A stretch of DNA of 64,000 nucleotides from Paenibacillus oenotherae (GTDB taxonomy: Bacteria > Bacillota > Bacilli > Paenibacillales > Paenibacillaceae): positions 1 through 64,000 of the forward strand of contig NZ_JAHZIJ010000017.1 of assembly GCF_019443105.1 (NCBI RefSeq), written 5' to 3'. The position numbers and the translations under genes are program-made. This document shows, piece by piece, positions 17,135-25,257 of the stretch. Under the pieces are notes generated by a model, which worked only from the letters and a program-made list of their open reading frames with translations, made no database searches and had not been told where the DNA came from. Positions within the stretch are counted from its first letter, which is position 1; the number at the start of each line of letters is the position of its first letter.

Positions 17135-17167
17135 TAACGCTAACGATTATATCATAGCGTTATTTTT
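17135..17167 (+). terminator. Small hairpin with T tail after the orphan promoter
   Basis: TAACGCTA and TAGCGTTA (perfect 8-bp arms, 12-nt loop, 17135-17162) followed by TTTTTC. Together with the promoter it would bound an RNA of roughly 70 nt. Confidence 0.5.
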
Positions 17168-17237
17168 CGTTCAATTTATTTTTTACTGCTGCCACTGGCA
17201 GTGTTGCACACTGACTTCATGCAGTTACCCATTAAGT

Positions 17238-17286
17238 AAAAAAGCGCGAGTGACACGGGATTCCGCCTCAGTCACTCGCGCTTTTT
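17238..17286. terminator. Strong bidirectional terminator
   Basis: AAAAAGCGCGAGTGAC and GTCACTCGCGCTTTTT are exact complements around a 16-nt loop. There is no gene on either side within 200 bp, so it protects helD's upstream region or ends an unannotated RNA. Confidence 0.75.
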
Positions 17287-17439
17287 GGTTTATGCTCGCC
17301 TGCTGAGCAGGTTATGGGCATGCGAAAGCCACGTACAGTCGCTTTTGATCGGACAGTGGACCCGCTCCTCTTCCAGATAGCATTATTCTCTTCGCCGCCT
17401 TGCCTTAATTTGCATCGGCAATAACCGTCCCGGGAGAAC

Positions 17440-17560
17440 CCCAGCGTTGCCTTTTACCTTCTCCAATTGCGGTTTGAAGTAGTTGACGGAGTAAGAAGCC
17501 TGCGAATGTGCATGAATTTTGGTTACAAGACGCCCTTCTGGTGAAATTCCTGCAGTCTGA
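17440..17560 (+). repeat. Dispersed palindromic repeat, copy C (partial)
   Basis: Contains gacggagtaagaagcc, then tgcgaatgtgcatgaatttt (17501-17520), then ggttacaagacg, in the same order and direction as copies D and E. The distal hairpin part is absent. Confidence 0.75.
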
Positions 17561-17862
17561 TGATTGTACACCTTCCACATCGTGTAGCTTCCGGCGCATG
17601 GCTCAGCTGGGTTATTTGAGGAATGTTAAGTAATATGCGATGAGTTCAGAGGGCACCTAATAGATATGTAAGTCTTAAAGAGCCTTTTTCATAAATCTTA
17701 CACAAAAAAGGTCAAACCTTAAGATGAATTGGTAATTTTTATGCTAAAAAACGTCTAAATCGTCGTTTTTGTAATGAAACTGTAATGTTTCCTTCATGTT
17801 CCTTTCAGATTAGACCCATATAATAGACACATGACCCCCCTTTATAATATATTCTCTCTTGT

Positions 17863-17884
17863 GCCTGCGGATATTGCCGCAGGC
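17863..17884. terminator. GC-rich hairpin after the alpha/beta hydrolase gene
   Basis: GCCTGCGG, loop, CCGCAGGC. On the plus strand it is followed by tcctttgtttt; the minus-strand side lacks a T tract. It lies 14 bp beyond the stop of the leftward gene at 17898. Confidence 0.5.
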
Positions 17885-17897
17885 TCCTTTGTTTTAT

Positions 17898-18833
17898 TTA
17901 GAGATTGTCCCGCAGAAAGGGAATAACTCTCCTCCAAAATTCCGGATCCTTATCGGACACGCTGTGGCCGCTGCCATCAACGAACAACGTGTTCACCTTA
18001 CAAACCAGTGTCAATCTCCGTAGATCATCCGCCGGAATGAAATCATCCCCCTTGCAATGAACCATCAGCACCGGAACCTGTCTTCCCGTTTCATTCGCTG
18101 TCAGGGCAAGCGGAATTTGTGCAGTCTTATACTCACTCCATGAAATCCCGGCTCTCCAAAGCCAGATCGGCATAATAAACAGGCCAAGCGGAAAATATGG
18201 CAGCTTGCGCCGTTTGAACTCTGCCTTCAGCATCGTAGCAGGGCGGGTCGGTGTAGAATCGGTTATGACCGCTCTGACCGGCAGCCCTCGAGGCAGTGCC
18301 AGCAGCGTCCCGAATCCGCCCAGAGAATGGCCCAGTACAGCAATTCTGCCCGGGTCTATCCCCGGAACCGACGAGACCGCTTGGACAGCAGCTTCGATAT
18401 CATCCCGGAACATTAACGCCGATGCTGTCTTGATCGTATCGCTATCGCCATGGCATCGCGCGTCATAGACGAATACAGCATATCCCTCTGCGAGCAGCGG
18501 CTTCGTATACCGCAGCACACGCGAACGGTTGGAGTTCCAGCCATGCGCAACAATCACGAGCGGCAGCAGCCCTCCCTGCTTGTCCTTTGGTTCACCGACA
18601 GCGCCAGCATCACCCTGCCTCATTTCTTTTCCGGAGGAGTTGTCCTGTTCGGGCTTCAGCAGCCAGCCTTTCAACGACGATCCGGAACTTTTGAATGTCA
18701 ATTCCGTGTATGGGGAAGCCGGCTGCGCCTGATTGGGCAGCTTCTTGGGATTTTGACTGATTACACCGATTTTCCATATCAACCAAACAAGAAGCGCGAC
18801 TACTGTCGCGCCCGCAATCCACCCTATGTACAT
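17898..18833 (-). CDS. Membrane-anchored alpha/beta hydrolase
   Basis: 311 residues. One N-terminal membrane span (about 4-24), then a linker rich in polar residues, then an alpha/beta hydrolase fold. Catalytic residues: Ser170 in the elbow GHSLGG, Asp263 in HCKGDDFIP and His290 in GSGHSVSD. The HGWNSNRSR segment forms the oxyanion region. Such proteins are usually esterases or peptidases of unknown substrate. The gene starts 15 bp after the eda stop and is likely cotranscribed with it, although no functional link is evident. The catalytic domain side (in or out) depends on anchor topology and was not resolved. Confidence 0.8.
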   Translation of the reverse strand: MYIGWIAGATVVALLVWLIWKIGVISQNPKKLPNQAQPASPYTELTFKSSGSSLKGWLLKPEQDNSSGKEMRQGDAGAVGEPKDKQGGLLPLVIVAHGWNSNRSRVLRYTKPLLAEGYAVFVYDARCHGDSDTIKTASALMFRDDIEAAVQAVSSVPGIDPGRIAVLGHSLGGFGTLLALPRGLPVRAVITDSTPTRPATMLKAEFKRRKLPYFPLGLFIMPIWLWRAGISWSEYKTAQIPLALTANETGRQVPVLMVHCKGDDFIPADDLRRLTLVCKVNTLFVDGSGHSVSDKDPEFWRRVIPFLRDNL

Positions 18834-18848
18834 GAAGCCACTCTCCTT

Positions 18849-19481
18849 CTATAGCTTTTTGACTGCATCCGAGAACTTCCTCGCACGCTCGGTCAACAGT
18901 TGAAATTGTCCGTTACGTATCCACTCCAGATCAACAAGTTTGCCGCCCATGCCAACTGCACATGCTCCTGCCTGAAAATAATCCGCGATATTATCGAGAT
19001 TGACTCCGCCTGTCGCGATCATCGGAATATGGTTAAGCGGCGCGCGAATCTCCGCCAGATACTTCCAGCCTAATGTGCCGAGCGGGAACAGCTTGACCGC
19101 ATCTGCCCCGGCTTTCCATGCCCGCACAATTTCCGTTGGCGTCGTGACGCCCGGCCATACCGAAATTCCCCGCTCCCTGCCGTAAGCCACAACAGACTCA
19201 TCCAGATTAGGCGAGATTAGAAACTGGGCGCCAGCAGCAGCGGCTTCCTTCGCCATATCGAGATCAAGTACCGTACCAGCCCCGATTGCTGCCCGCCCGC
19301 CGAATTTCTCCCTCCAGCGGTTAATCATAACCGTTGCGCCCTCTGTGTTCAGTGTGATCTCCATCATCGTAATTCCGCCGTCAATAAGCGCTTGAGCCGA
19401 TCGATCAGCGTCCTTATCCTCAATACCGCGAAAAATCGCCACGATCTTCTCCTGCAGCAGCCGATCCAGCATCTCACTCAT
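18849..19481 (-). CDS. eda: KDPG/KHG aldolase
   Basis: 210 residues, class I aldolase TIM barrel. Catalytic Glu41 in MEITLNT, Schiff-base Lys130 in DAVKLFP, and substrate-phosphate-type Arg18 in IFRGI are all present, with the IGAGTV and ISPNLDESVV strands of the family. It splits 2-keto-3-deoxy-6-phosphogluconate to pyruvate and glyceraldehyde 3-phosphate, or does the analogous reaction with ketohydroxyglutarate. A KDG kinase, the usual neighbour in pectin or glucuronate operons, is absent here. The following gene is a hydrolase 15 bp on. Whether it acts in uronate breakdown is inferred. Confidence 0.9.
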   Translation of the reverse strand: MSEMLDRLLQEKIVAIFRGIEDKDADRSAQALIDGGITMMEITLNTEGATVMINRWREKFGGRAAIGAGTVLDLDMAKEAAAAGAQFLISPNLDESVVAYGRERGISVWPGVTTPTEIVRAWKAGADAVKLFPLGTLGWKYLAEIRAPLNHIPMIATGGVNLDNIADYFQAGACAVGMGGKLVDLEWIRNGQFQLLTERARKFSDAVKKL

Positions 19482-19593
19482 CTTGCAGCCTCCACTCTAT
19501 CAGTCTGATTCGTGTCCTGTTAAGTCCTTCTATTTTAATATGCTTATATCTGTCTCTTATATCTGTCTCTTATTCTCGGCTTTTAAATGTCTC

Positions 19594-20883
19594 TCAATCT
19601 GTCAACGTCCAATAATCCCGCAGCAGCCGTAAGAACACATTCGGAAACGCAAGCTCGCGCATCTCCTCCGGTCCGATAAACCGATAGTTCGCTGGAAGCT
19701 CCTTATCGGCGTTATCGGCAGCATAAGAAACAAGGGATTCCGCAGCCAGAGTGTCATGCCAGGTCAAGACAGCATCGCCCGCGGCTGCAGCATGCTCCAG
19801 AGGCGATTCATCCGCCCGCAGCATGAACCCGAATTCAGCGCGATACACCTGAACATCCCAGACGATATGGCTGAAAATATGCTCGGCCTCGCCCCACCAG
19901 CTCACAGGACGCACCAACAGCCTTTCCTCCTGTGCCAATAACCGGCACAGCAGATCCATTTGGACCGGATCGCCACCCCGCTCCTTGCCGTTCACCGACT
20001 GCTGCGAGCCTCTGCCACGCTTGCGTCCGCGGACGGGCAACCCGTCATCGCCGCTTGCCGCTTGCGGCGCCAGTACATGCGGCAGCTCCCACATGGAGGC
20101 CAGCAGGCCTGTAGCCGGCCGCTGCCGCACCAGCACTTTGCCGGCATGCTGTCCGCTGCCGACAATCAATGCGGCAAGCCGCGTCTCAGGACGTGGCGGC
20201 TTGGCCTTCGTCTTGATCGGCAGCACATGCTCCTTGCCTGCCATGCGGCCTTCACAGTGCATCATGACCGGGCAGGTTAAGCAGCCGGGAGATTTGGGCG
20301 TACAGACCAGAGCGCCAAGCTCCATTAACCCTTGGTTGAAATCTCCGGCTGCGCCTTCAGGAATAAGCGAGGCGGCCAGCTTCTCGATTTTGACCCTGGT
20401 AGCTGGCTTGGCAATATCGTCCTCCAGACAAAAGAACCGCGACAGGACGCGCATAACATTCCCGTCAACGGCCGGCTCTGGCCTATTGAATGCAATACTC
20501 ATGATCGCTCCGGCGGTATAGGGCCCGACTCCTCTAAGAGCAGACACAGCCTCCTTGTCTTCAGGCACAATTCCGCCATGGCGTTCAACAACTTCACGCG
20601 CGCCTGCCTGCAGATTGCGCGCTCTGGAATAATAGCCGAGTCCCTCCCAGCATTTGAGCACCTCGGGCTCGGGCGCTTCCGCAAGCGCGGCTGCAGTCGG
20701 GAACTTGTCCATAAATCGTTCATAATAAGGAATGACCGTATCTACCCTCGTCTGCTGCAGCATTACCTCAGACACCCAGATCCGATACGGATCGCGGTTC
20801 ATCCGCCACGGCAGAACCCGCTTGTTTCCTCTATACCAGTCCAGCAGCTCGCGGCTGAAGTAACTGGCAGCTTCGGTCGTCAT
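19594..20883 (-). CDS. mutY: A/G-specific adenine DNA glycosylase
   Basis: 429 residues. Helix-hairpin-helix glycosylase: catalytic Glu39 (SEVMLQQT), hairpin LRGVGPYTAGAI, Asp140 (AVDGNVMR), and a 4Fe-4S cluster at Cys194, 201, 204 and 210 (C-x6-C-x2-C-x5-C). The C-terminal NUDIX-like domain recognises 8-oxoguanine opposite adenine. It carries an extra low-complexity basic insertion around residues 275-300 (GRKRGRGSQQSVNGKERGG), longer than usual. The start codon overlaps the stop of the AraC-family gene by 4 bp (ATGA), so the two are translationally coupled. Repairs A:8-oxoG mispairs in DNA. Confidence 0.95.
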   Translation of the reverse strand: MTTEAASYFSRELLDWYRGNKRVLPWRMNRDPYRIWVSEVMLQQTRVDTVIPYYERFMDKFPTAAALAEAPEPEVLKCWEGLGYYSRARNLQAGAREVVERHGGIVPEDKEAVSALRGVGPYTAGAIMSIAFNRPEPAVDGNVMRVLSRFFCLEDDIAKPATRVKIEKLAASLIPEGAAGDFNQGLMELGALVCTPKSPGCLTCPVMMHCEGRMAGKEHVLPIKTKAKPPRPETRLAALIVGSGQHAGKVLVRQRPATGLLASMWELPHVLAPQAASGDDGLPVRGRKRGRGSQQSVNGKERGGDPVQMDLLCRLLAQEERLLVRPVSWWGEAEHIFSHIVWDVQVYRAEFGFMLRADESPLEHAAAAGDAVLTWHDTLAAESLVSYAADNADKELPANYRFIGPEEMRELAFPNVFLRLLRDYWTLTD

Positions 20884-21752
20884 GAATGCAACTCACTTCC
20901 TTCGATCTCCAGCTGCGCCCTTGCCGGTACAGCACGGTAAATTTGGCGGTAGCGGCTTGGAGACAGTCCTGTATGCTGCTTGAACAGCCGGGACAAATAG
21001 TGATTCTGCAAGCCCACCCGCTTGGCCACGCCAGAGACGTTCTCATCCGTGCTCTCAAGCAGCTGCTTGGCCAGTTCAAGCCGCCGTAAGTTTACATATT
21101 GGATCGGCGAGCAGCCGACCACGTTCTTGAACACGCTGATGAAATAATTCGGGTGCAAGTAAGCCAGTCTCGCCAGCTCATTCACCCCGATATTCTCAGA
21201 CAAGTGAAGATCAATGTACTCCAGCACACGATCAATCTTATCCAGTGATTCAATGCCCGAGAAGGCCTCATCGCTCAGATCGCACAGCTCCAGATAGCTC
21301 GCCATAATGTTCAGCAATGCGGCCCGCACTCTCAGCTTGCGTGTGAACACGTCAGAACGCAGCGCATCAATCATGGCCACAAAAAGCGATTCCACGTAAT
21401 CCGATTCCGGCGGCTCCACGCGCACAGGCAGCTGCAGCAGCTCAAACAGCTGTGTGTCGCCTATAGCCGATCGAAAATGGCACCAGTACAAACTTAAGCT
21501 CTGCTCCTCCATGGAGCCGTAGGATTGATTTGCTCCCGGGGGAAGCAAGAACAGATGTCCTGGCTTTCCCTCATATCTGCGGCCGTTAAAGTGAAGCCAG
21601 CCTTCACCCTCGTGAATAAACCACAGCCGGTAGTAATCCGGAGTCTCCTCTTCAGTAAACCCCGGTTTTTTGACTGAGAAAGCCGCCATTGCAACCTCTG
21701 CTTGGAATCGTTGAAAATAATTTTGGATGATCGTCTTGTATGTAGGTTTCAT
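20880..21752 (-). CDS. AraC-family transcriptional regulator
   Basis: 290 residues from the ATG at 21752 (GGGAG five bases upstream; a TTG four codons earlier is too close). The N-terminal cupin-like domain (about 20-90, FIHEGEGWLHFNGRRYEGKPGHLFLLPPG) is the sugar-sensing type. The C-terminal pair of helix-turn-helix motifs (about 180-280) reads IGVNELARLAYLHPNYFISVFK and VSGVAKRVGLQNHYLSRLFK. It resembles regulators of carbohydrate genes, but none are adjacent: it is coupled to mutY downstream and divergent from a cytochrome gene. The target is therefore unknown. Confidence 0.85.
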   Translation of the reverse strand: MKPTYKTIIQNYFQRFQAEVAMAAFSVKKPGFTEEETPDYYRLWFIHEGEGWLHFNGRRYEGKPGHLFLLPPGANQSYGSMEEQSLSLYWCHFRSAIGDTQLFELLQLPVRVEPPESDYVESLFVAMIDALRSDVFTRKLRVRAALLNIMASYLELCDLSDEAFSGIESLDKIDRVLEYIDLHLSENIGVNELARLAYLHPNYFISVFKNVVGCSPIQYVNLRRLELAKQLLESTDENVSGVAKRVGLQNHYLSRLFKQHTGLSPSRYRQIYRAVPARAQLEIEGSELHS

Positions 21753-21937
21753 TGCAGCTCCCAATCATCTAGTAAGTATCTTTCCATTTGATATACCTGT
21801 TTTCTATTATACGGACATTCCAGCAAAAAGGATATGGGAGTTAAGTTCGGTTGCTTTGTCCAGATGGAACATTTTATAATTATTGTGTCGAGAATTTCCC
21901 CGGCGACACAACTCATCGAAGAGAGAAGGTAATTGTT

Positions 21938-22309
21938 ATGAACCAAGGGCTATCAGCCACGCTTCGCCGCAAGCTGAGACAACCATTATTATATGCAGTT
22001 GCAGCACTCGGCACTGTCCTCTTATTAGCCGGCTGCGGCGAATCCCCCACTGCGGTCTCATCTCCGGAATTAGATGGGCCAGCAGCCGTTATGGAGGTAT
22101 ACAAATCCAATTGCTTATCCTGCCACGGCACCGATCTACAAGGTAAAATGGGCCCGTCCACCGACCTGACAAAGGTTGGAGCGCGGATGACAGCCGACCA
22201 AATCGCCGAGCAGATCAATGACGGCGGAGGCGGCATGCCGAAATTCGATACCAGGCTGTCCGAGGATGAAGTGAAGCAGTTGGCAAGCTGGCTGTCCGAG
22301 AAGAAATAA
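21938..22309 (+). CDS. Lipoprotein cytochrome c551-like
   Basis: 123 residues from the ATG at 21938. Signal peptide with lipobox LLLAGC (Cys33), so it is anchored to the outer face of the membrane. One heme c site, C59-L-S-C62-H63, with distal Met100 in GGGMPKF. Size, lipobox and sequence order match the B. subtilis CccB cytochrome c551 group, which carries electrons near the terminal oxidase. Divergent from the AraC gene. A terminator follows at once. Confidence 0.85.
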   Translation: MNQGLSATLRRKLRQPLLYAVAALGTVLLLAGCGESPTAVSSPELDGPAAVMEVYKSNCLSCHGTDLQGKMGPSTDLTKVGARMTADQIAEQINDGGGGMPKFDTRLSEDEVKQLASWLSEKK

Positions 22310-22312
22310 AGG

Positions 22313-22360
22313 AAGGGCTGATTTCAGGTATGATTGCTCCTGATGTCAGCCCTTTGTATA
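22313..22360 (+). terminator. Intrinsic terminator of the cytochrome gene
   Basis: GGGCTGAttTCAGG pairs with CTCCTGAtgTCAGCCC and is followed by tttgtat. It starts 4 bp after the stop codon. Confidence 0.75.
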
Positions 22361-22365
22361 TGCTG

Positions 22366-22599
22366 TCAGCCTCTAATCGCTCGGGAACTGACCGGCAGCC
22401 CAAGGGAAAGATGTCCCTCGTATATCCACTTGGAATCGCCCATGATCCGATGGCGAGGCAGCCGCTCACCTTGCAATAGCGGGAGCCGTCCGCCCCAGCA
22501 GTCCGCATATATGCCATCGAACGGAGCCCTTTGTCCGCTCGTGAACCGCCTTCTCCCCGCGCGATCTCCTGCCATCATCCTCATGACCATCATCTCCAT
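22366..22599 (-). CDS. Small protein, weakly YjzC-like
   Basis: 77 residues if started at the ATG at 22599, which has AGAGG six bases upstream; other ATGs at 22593, 22590 and 22575 are possible. The central part, GQRAPFDGIYADCWGG and then LPLLQGERLPRH, with IMGDSKW, has the G-x-x-A-P-x-x-G-x-Y...L-x-x-G-E-x-x-P pattern of small YjzC-type proteins of Bacillaceae, whose role is unknown. The N-terminus is Met- and Arg-rich, which is unusual and suggests a later start. Lies between the cytochrome terminator and acpS. Confidence 0.45.
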   Translation of the reverse strand: MEMMVMRMMAGDRAGRRRFTSGQRAPFDGIYADCWGGRLPLLQGERLPRHRIMGDSKWIYEGHLSLGLPVSSRAIRG

Positions 22600-22650
22600 C
22601 CTCAGCCTCTTAACATGTTCTATTCTGAGTATGGTCAAAAGGTGAAGCTT

Positions 22651-23055
22651 TTATAGCTTTCGCTCAGACTGTTCAACGACAACGAATGCCGAGGCGATGG
22701 ACTCGTCATGGGTAATCGTAACGTGAATAACTGTCGTATCGGCATCAAGGTTCAGCCTCTCCCATGCTTGCGGGGATAATCGGCAGATCGGCTTTCCCAG
22801 TTCGTTTCTCCCCACCTCGATATCACGGAATGACAGCGTCCGTCCGATTCCACAACCGAATGCCTTGGATACGGCTTCCTTCACAGCGAACCGGCCAGCT
22901 GCAAATTCAATCAGCCGCGTTCCCTTCGCCTCCTTCGCGAGAGCCAGCTCGCCATCGGTTAATATTCTTTCCATGAAGCGGGTGCCTATCGAGCCAGACA
23001 GCAGCTTCTCCATCCGCGTGAGCGAGGTTATATCATGTCCGATGCCAACGATCAT
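22651..23055 (-). CDS. acpS: Holo-[acyl-carrier-protein] synthase
   Basis: 134 residues from the ATG at 23055 (GAGGGGG eight bases upstream). The start MIVGIGHDI supplies Asp8 and the RFAVKEAVSKAFG motif supplies Glu60, which bind magnesium and coenzyme A. It moves the 4'-phosphopantetheine arm of CoA onto a Ser of acyl carrier protein, which fatty acid synthesis needs. Length is normal. The gene begins 24 bp after the modB stop, so it is probably transcribed with modB, an unusual partner. Confidence 0.93.
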   Translation of the reverse strand: MIVGIGHDITSLTRMEKLLSGSIGTRFMERILTDGELALAKEAKGTRLIEFAAGRFAVKEAVSKAFGCGIGRTLSFRDIEVGRNELGKPICRLSPQAWERLNLDADTTVIHVTITHDESIASAFVVVEQSERKL

Positions 23056-23079
23056 CCTTGCATCCCCCTCATCCATCCT

Positions 23080-23742
23080 TTAAGATTTCGTATACCGGTT
23101 AGCGACCATGAGCATGAAGAAAGAGATTGCAATCATGACCGCCACCCAGAGCCAGGCCAGTGTCATCTCACCCGAATCGACTGCGATATAGATTGCCGTC
23201 GGAATCGTTTGTGTCTGTCCCGGTATGTTGCCCGCAACCATCAGCGTAGCTCCGAATTCCCCCAGCGCCCGGGCAAAGCCGAGAATGTAGCCCGCCGTCA
23301 GCGCTCGCGCGGCAAGCGGCAGCGTTACGAAGCGGAATACCTGCCACTCCGAAGCGCCAATCGACCGTGCGGAGTCTTCAAGCTCGCTGTCTACCGATTC
23401 GAACCCGACACGCATTGTCCTGTAGGCAAGCGGGAAAGAGACGACAACTGCCGCGACAATGCCCGCTCCCCAAGTAAAAATAATCGGGCCGTGGAACAGC
23501 CATTCGTAGACTTGTCCGATCCAACTGCGGCGGCCCATAAGCAGAAGCAGCAGAAAGCCTACCACCGTGGGCGGCAGGACAAGCGGCAGCAGAAGAAGCG
23601 TCTCTATGATGCTTTTTCCCGGATAACGCGCCCTCGCCATCCACTTGGCAGCAGCCAGACCCAGCAGAAAGACAATAACGCTGGCAGTCAGCGATATTTG
23701 TAGCGATAATCGGATAGGTGCAATAAACGCTTGCCATTCCAT
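23080..23742 (-). CDS. modB: Molybdate ABC transporter permease without partner genes
   Basis: 220 residues from the ATG at 23742, or 230 if a TTG at 23772 is used; no start has an ideal ribosome site. Five to six membrane helices, and the permease EAA-type loop reads EDSARSIGASEWQVFRFVTLPLAARALTAG. The GFARALGEFGATLMVAGNIPGQTQT segment is diagnostic of ModB/CysU-type permeases. It should need a periplasmic-type binding lipoprotein (ModA) and an ATPase (ModC), but neither is adjacent: upstream are 690 bp of repeats and downstream is acpS. Whether it works with distant partners is unknown. Confidence 0.85.
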   Translation of the reverse strand: MEWQAFIAPIRLSLQISLTASVIVFLLGLAAAKWMARARYPGKSIIETLLLLPLVLPPTVVGFLLLLLMGRRSWIGQVYEWLFHGPIIFTWGAGIVAAVVVSFPLAYRTMRVGFESVDSELEDSARSIGASEWQVFRFVTLPLAARALTAGYILGFARALGEFGATLMVAGNIPGQTQTIPTAIYIAVDSGEMTLAWLWVAVMIAISFFMLMVANRYTKS

Positions 23743-23934
23743 CGTTAAGCGGTCCGCCCTTTCTTCCCCCAAGGCAGCTTGAAGCCTGCACAGACTGTGA
23801 ATTTTCTGAAGTCTCTTCTACATGAAAGTCCGATCCATAACCGTTCCGTCTTACCCATTATACCGATTATATCGAAGCTCATAAAGAGACCTGCGTGAAC
23901 TATAATGACACTATTGCCAAAAGTGCGTGATATC

Positions 23935-24296
23935 CCGCTTGCAGCTGTGAATGCCGTGCCCCAGCACGGCATGACCCGAAACCCGCCCCACTAGCTGCGA
24001 ATACCGTGCTTCTGCAGCAGGGCATGACACCCGAACCACCCCACTAGCTGCGAATACCGTGCTGCAGCATGGGACATGACTACCCGATGACCGCTTGTAA
24101 GCGGAAAATTCCGTCCTACAGCATGACCTGAGCATTCGAGGTCTGTTTGTAAGCGGGAAATTTCGCTCTACAGCTTCGCTATAACCGCCCCTGCCCGCGC
24201 GAAATGTGACTTTAAAGCGGAAAAATCCACTTACAGCGCACCAAACGAGCCACAATTTTGCTGAGAGAGGGAAAAATCCGCTTACAGGAGCTACCT
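23935..24296. repeat. Degenerate tandem repeat, about seven units of roughly 50 bp
   Basis: Three left units begin agctg(c/t)gaat(a/g)ccgtgc at 23943, 23993 and 24045. Further right, four more diverged units carry a (t)gtaagcgg(a/g)aaa(t)tccg...ctacagc core at about 24091, 24147, 24210 and 24260. Unit spacing is 47-62 bp. Open frames across it are artefacts of the repeat. Confidence 0.65.
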
Positions 24297-24341
24297 GCAG
24301 AAATCGAGTTTGGCACCGCCGCCCGCCGCCAGACTTTGCGT

Positions 24342-24381
24342 AATAAAACAAAGTCCCGATCCCCAGGAGGAATCGAGACTT
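24342..24381 (-). terminator. Intrinsic terminator of nadE
   Basis: AAGTCTCGAT pairs with ATCGGGACTT around a C/G-rich loop; on the minus strand it is followed by tgttttatt. It lies 54 bp after the nadE stop. Confidence 0.75.
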
Positions 24382-24435
24382 CGTATCTTTGCATTAACGC
24401 CAAGCGCAAGCTGGCGGGGCAGGCAATGGGATCGA

Positions 24436-25245
24436 TTAGATGCCTGGAATCGGATCTCTCTTATGCCCTGTCTTCAAGTATTGCTTCTCCAGCTTCTCGC
24501 GGGCTTCGGCGTTGATCTCCTTACCCTCCAAATAAGCGCTGTTATCATCATACTTGATGCCAAGCTCGTTCTCATCAGTCTGGCCTTCCCATAGACCAGC
24601 GGTCGGGGCTTTGTCCAGAACGCTTTGCGGTACGCCAATTGCTGCCGCGAGCTGGCGCACTTGCCGCTTGGTGAGCGTGCTGAGCGGCGTAATGTCGACA
24701 GCCCCGTCTCCCCACTTCGTGAAGAAGCCGGTAATCGCCTCTGATGCATGATCCGTACCGACAACAAGCAGATTCAGATCGAAGGCCAAGGCATACTGCA
24801 TCACCATGCGTGTGCGGGCCTTCACATTGCCCTTGCCTCCACGGCTCAGATGGCGGGACTTGCCGATCGACTTGAAGCCATGCTCGACCTCCAGCGCAAT
24901 CTCGTTCACCGCTTCTCCGATATTCGTCTCAATGCGGTATTGAAGCTTGAAAGCCTCTGCCACCGCATAGCTGTCGGCAATATCCGCCTGCTCCTCATAG
25001 GGCTGGAACACGCCAAGCGTCATATATTCCTGTCCGGTTTCTGCGGACAGCTCATCCGTCGCCTGCTTGCACAGTCCAGCGGCAACGGCACTATCGATGC
25101 CGCCGCTGATCGCAATAAGCAGCCCCGTCGTACCGGATTTGCGCACATATTCCTTCAGAAAATCAACACGCGCCCGAATCTCGGCAGCCGGATCAATCTC
25201 CGGCTTGACCCCGAGACGCGCAATTATTTCGTTCTGCAAGCTCAT
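24436..25245 (-). CDS. nadE: Ammonia-dependent NAD+ synthetase
   Basis: 269 residues from the ATG at 25245 (GAGGTG six bases upstream; an ATG three codons earlier is too close). The PP-loop SGGIDS is at 47-52, and the KGNVKARTRMVMQYALA and GTDHASEAITGFFTKWGDGAVD segments are diagnostic. The short form lacks a glutaminase domain, so it uses free ammonia to amidate nicotinic acid adenine dinucleotide with ATP. Cytoplasmic homodimer. It begins 12 bp after the bacilliredoxin stop, so the two are cotranscribed, linking NAD synthesis to a thiol-redox gene. Confidence 0.95.
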   Translation of the reverse strand: MSLQNEIIARLGVKPEIDPAAEIRARVDFLKEYVRKSGTTGLLIAISGGIDSAVAAGLCKQATDELSAETGQEYMTLGVFQPYEEQADIADSYAVAEAFKLQYRIETNIGEAVNEIALEVEHGFKSIGKSRHLSRGGKGNVKARTRMVMQYALAFDLNLLVVGTDHASEAITGFFTKWGDGAVDITPLSTLTKRQVRQLAAAIGVPQSVLDKAPTAGLWEGQTDENELGIKYDDNSAYLEGKEINAEAREKLEKQYLKTGHKRDPIPGI

Positions 25246-25257
25246 TGCGGTCACCTC

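Larger units (their letters stand above)
17011..17897. other. Gene-free region with orphan promoter- and terminator-like signals
   Basis: 887 bp without a recognisable gene. Contents in order: a rightward SigA-type promoter (17061-17089), a small hairpin with T tail (17135-17167), a strong bidirectional terminator (17238-17286), repeat copy C (about 17440-17560), an A/T-rich stretch with a hairpin-like AAAAACG...CGTTTTT (about 17742-17771), a TATAAT-like -10 at 17819-17824, and a hairpin at 17863-17884. Confidence 0.6.
23743..24435. other. Gene-free region with a degenerate tandem repeat
   Basis: No credible gene. From about 23935 to 24296 a degenerate tandem repeat fills the interval, and the nadE terminator is at 24342-24381. 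The part next to modB should hold its promoter. Confidence 0.6.

Noticed and set aside
19541-19585. Short direct repeat tatctgtctctta upstream of mutY's stop
   Set aside because: Only two to three partial units of 13 bp; probably chance or minor slippage, and it is not the end of a known transposon.
23745-23972. Possible remnant of modA before modB
   Set aside because: The frame ends in a phrase like AGFKLP, which recalls ModA C-termini, but nothing else aligns. Too short to support.
23911-24351. 146-codon open frame on the minus strand
   Set aside because: It runs across the degenerate tandem repeat and has no start site or domain.
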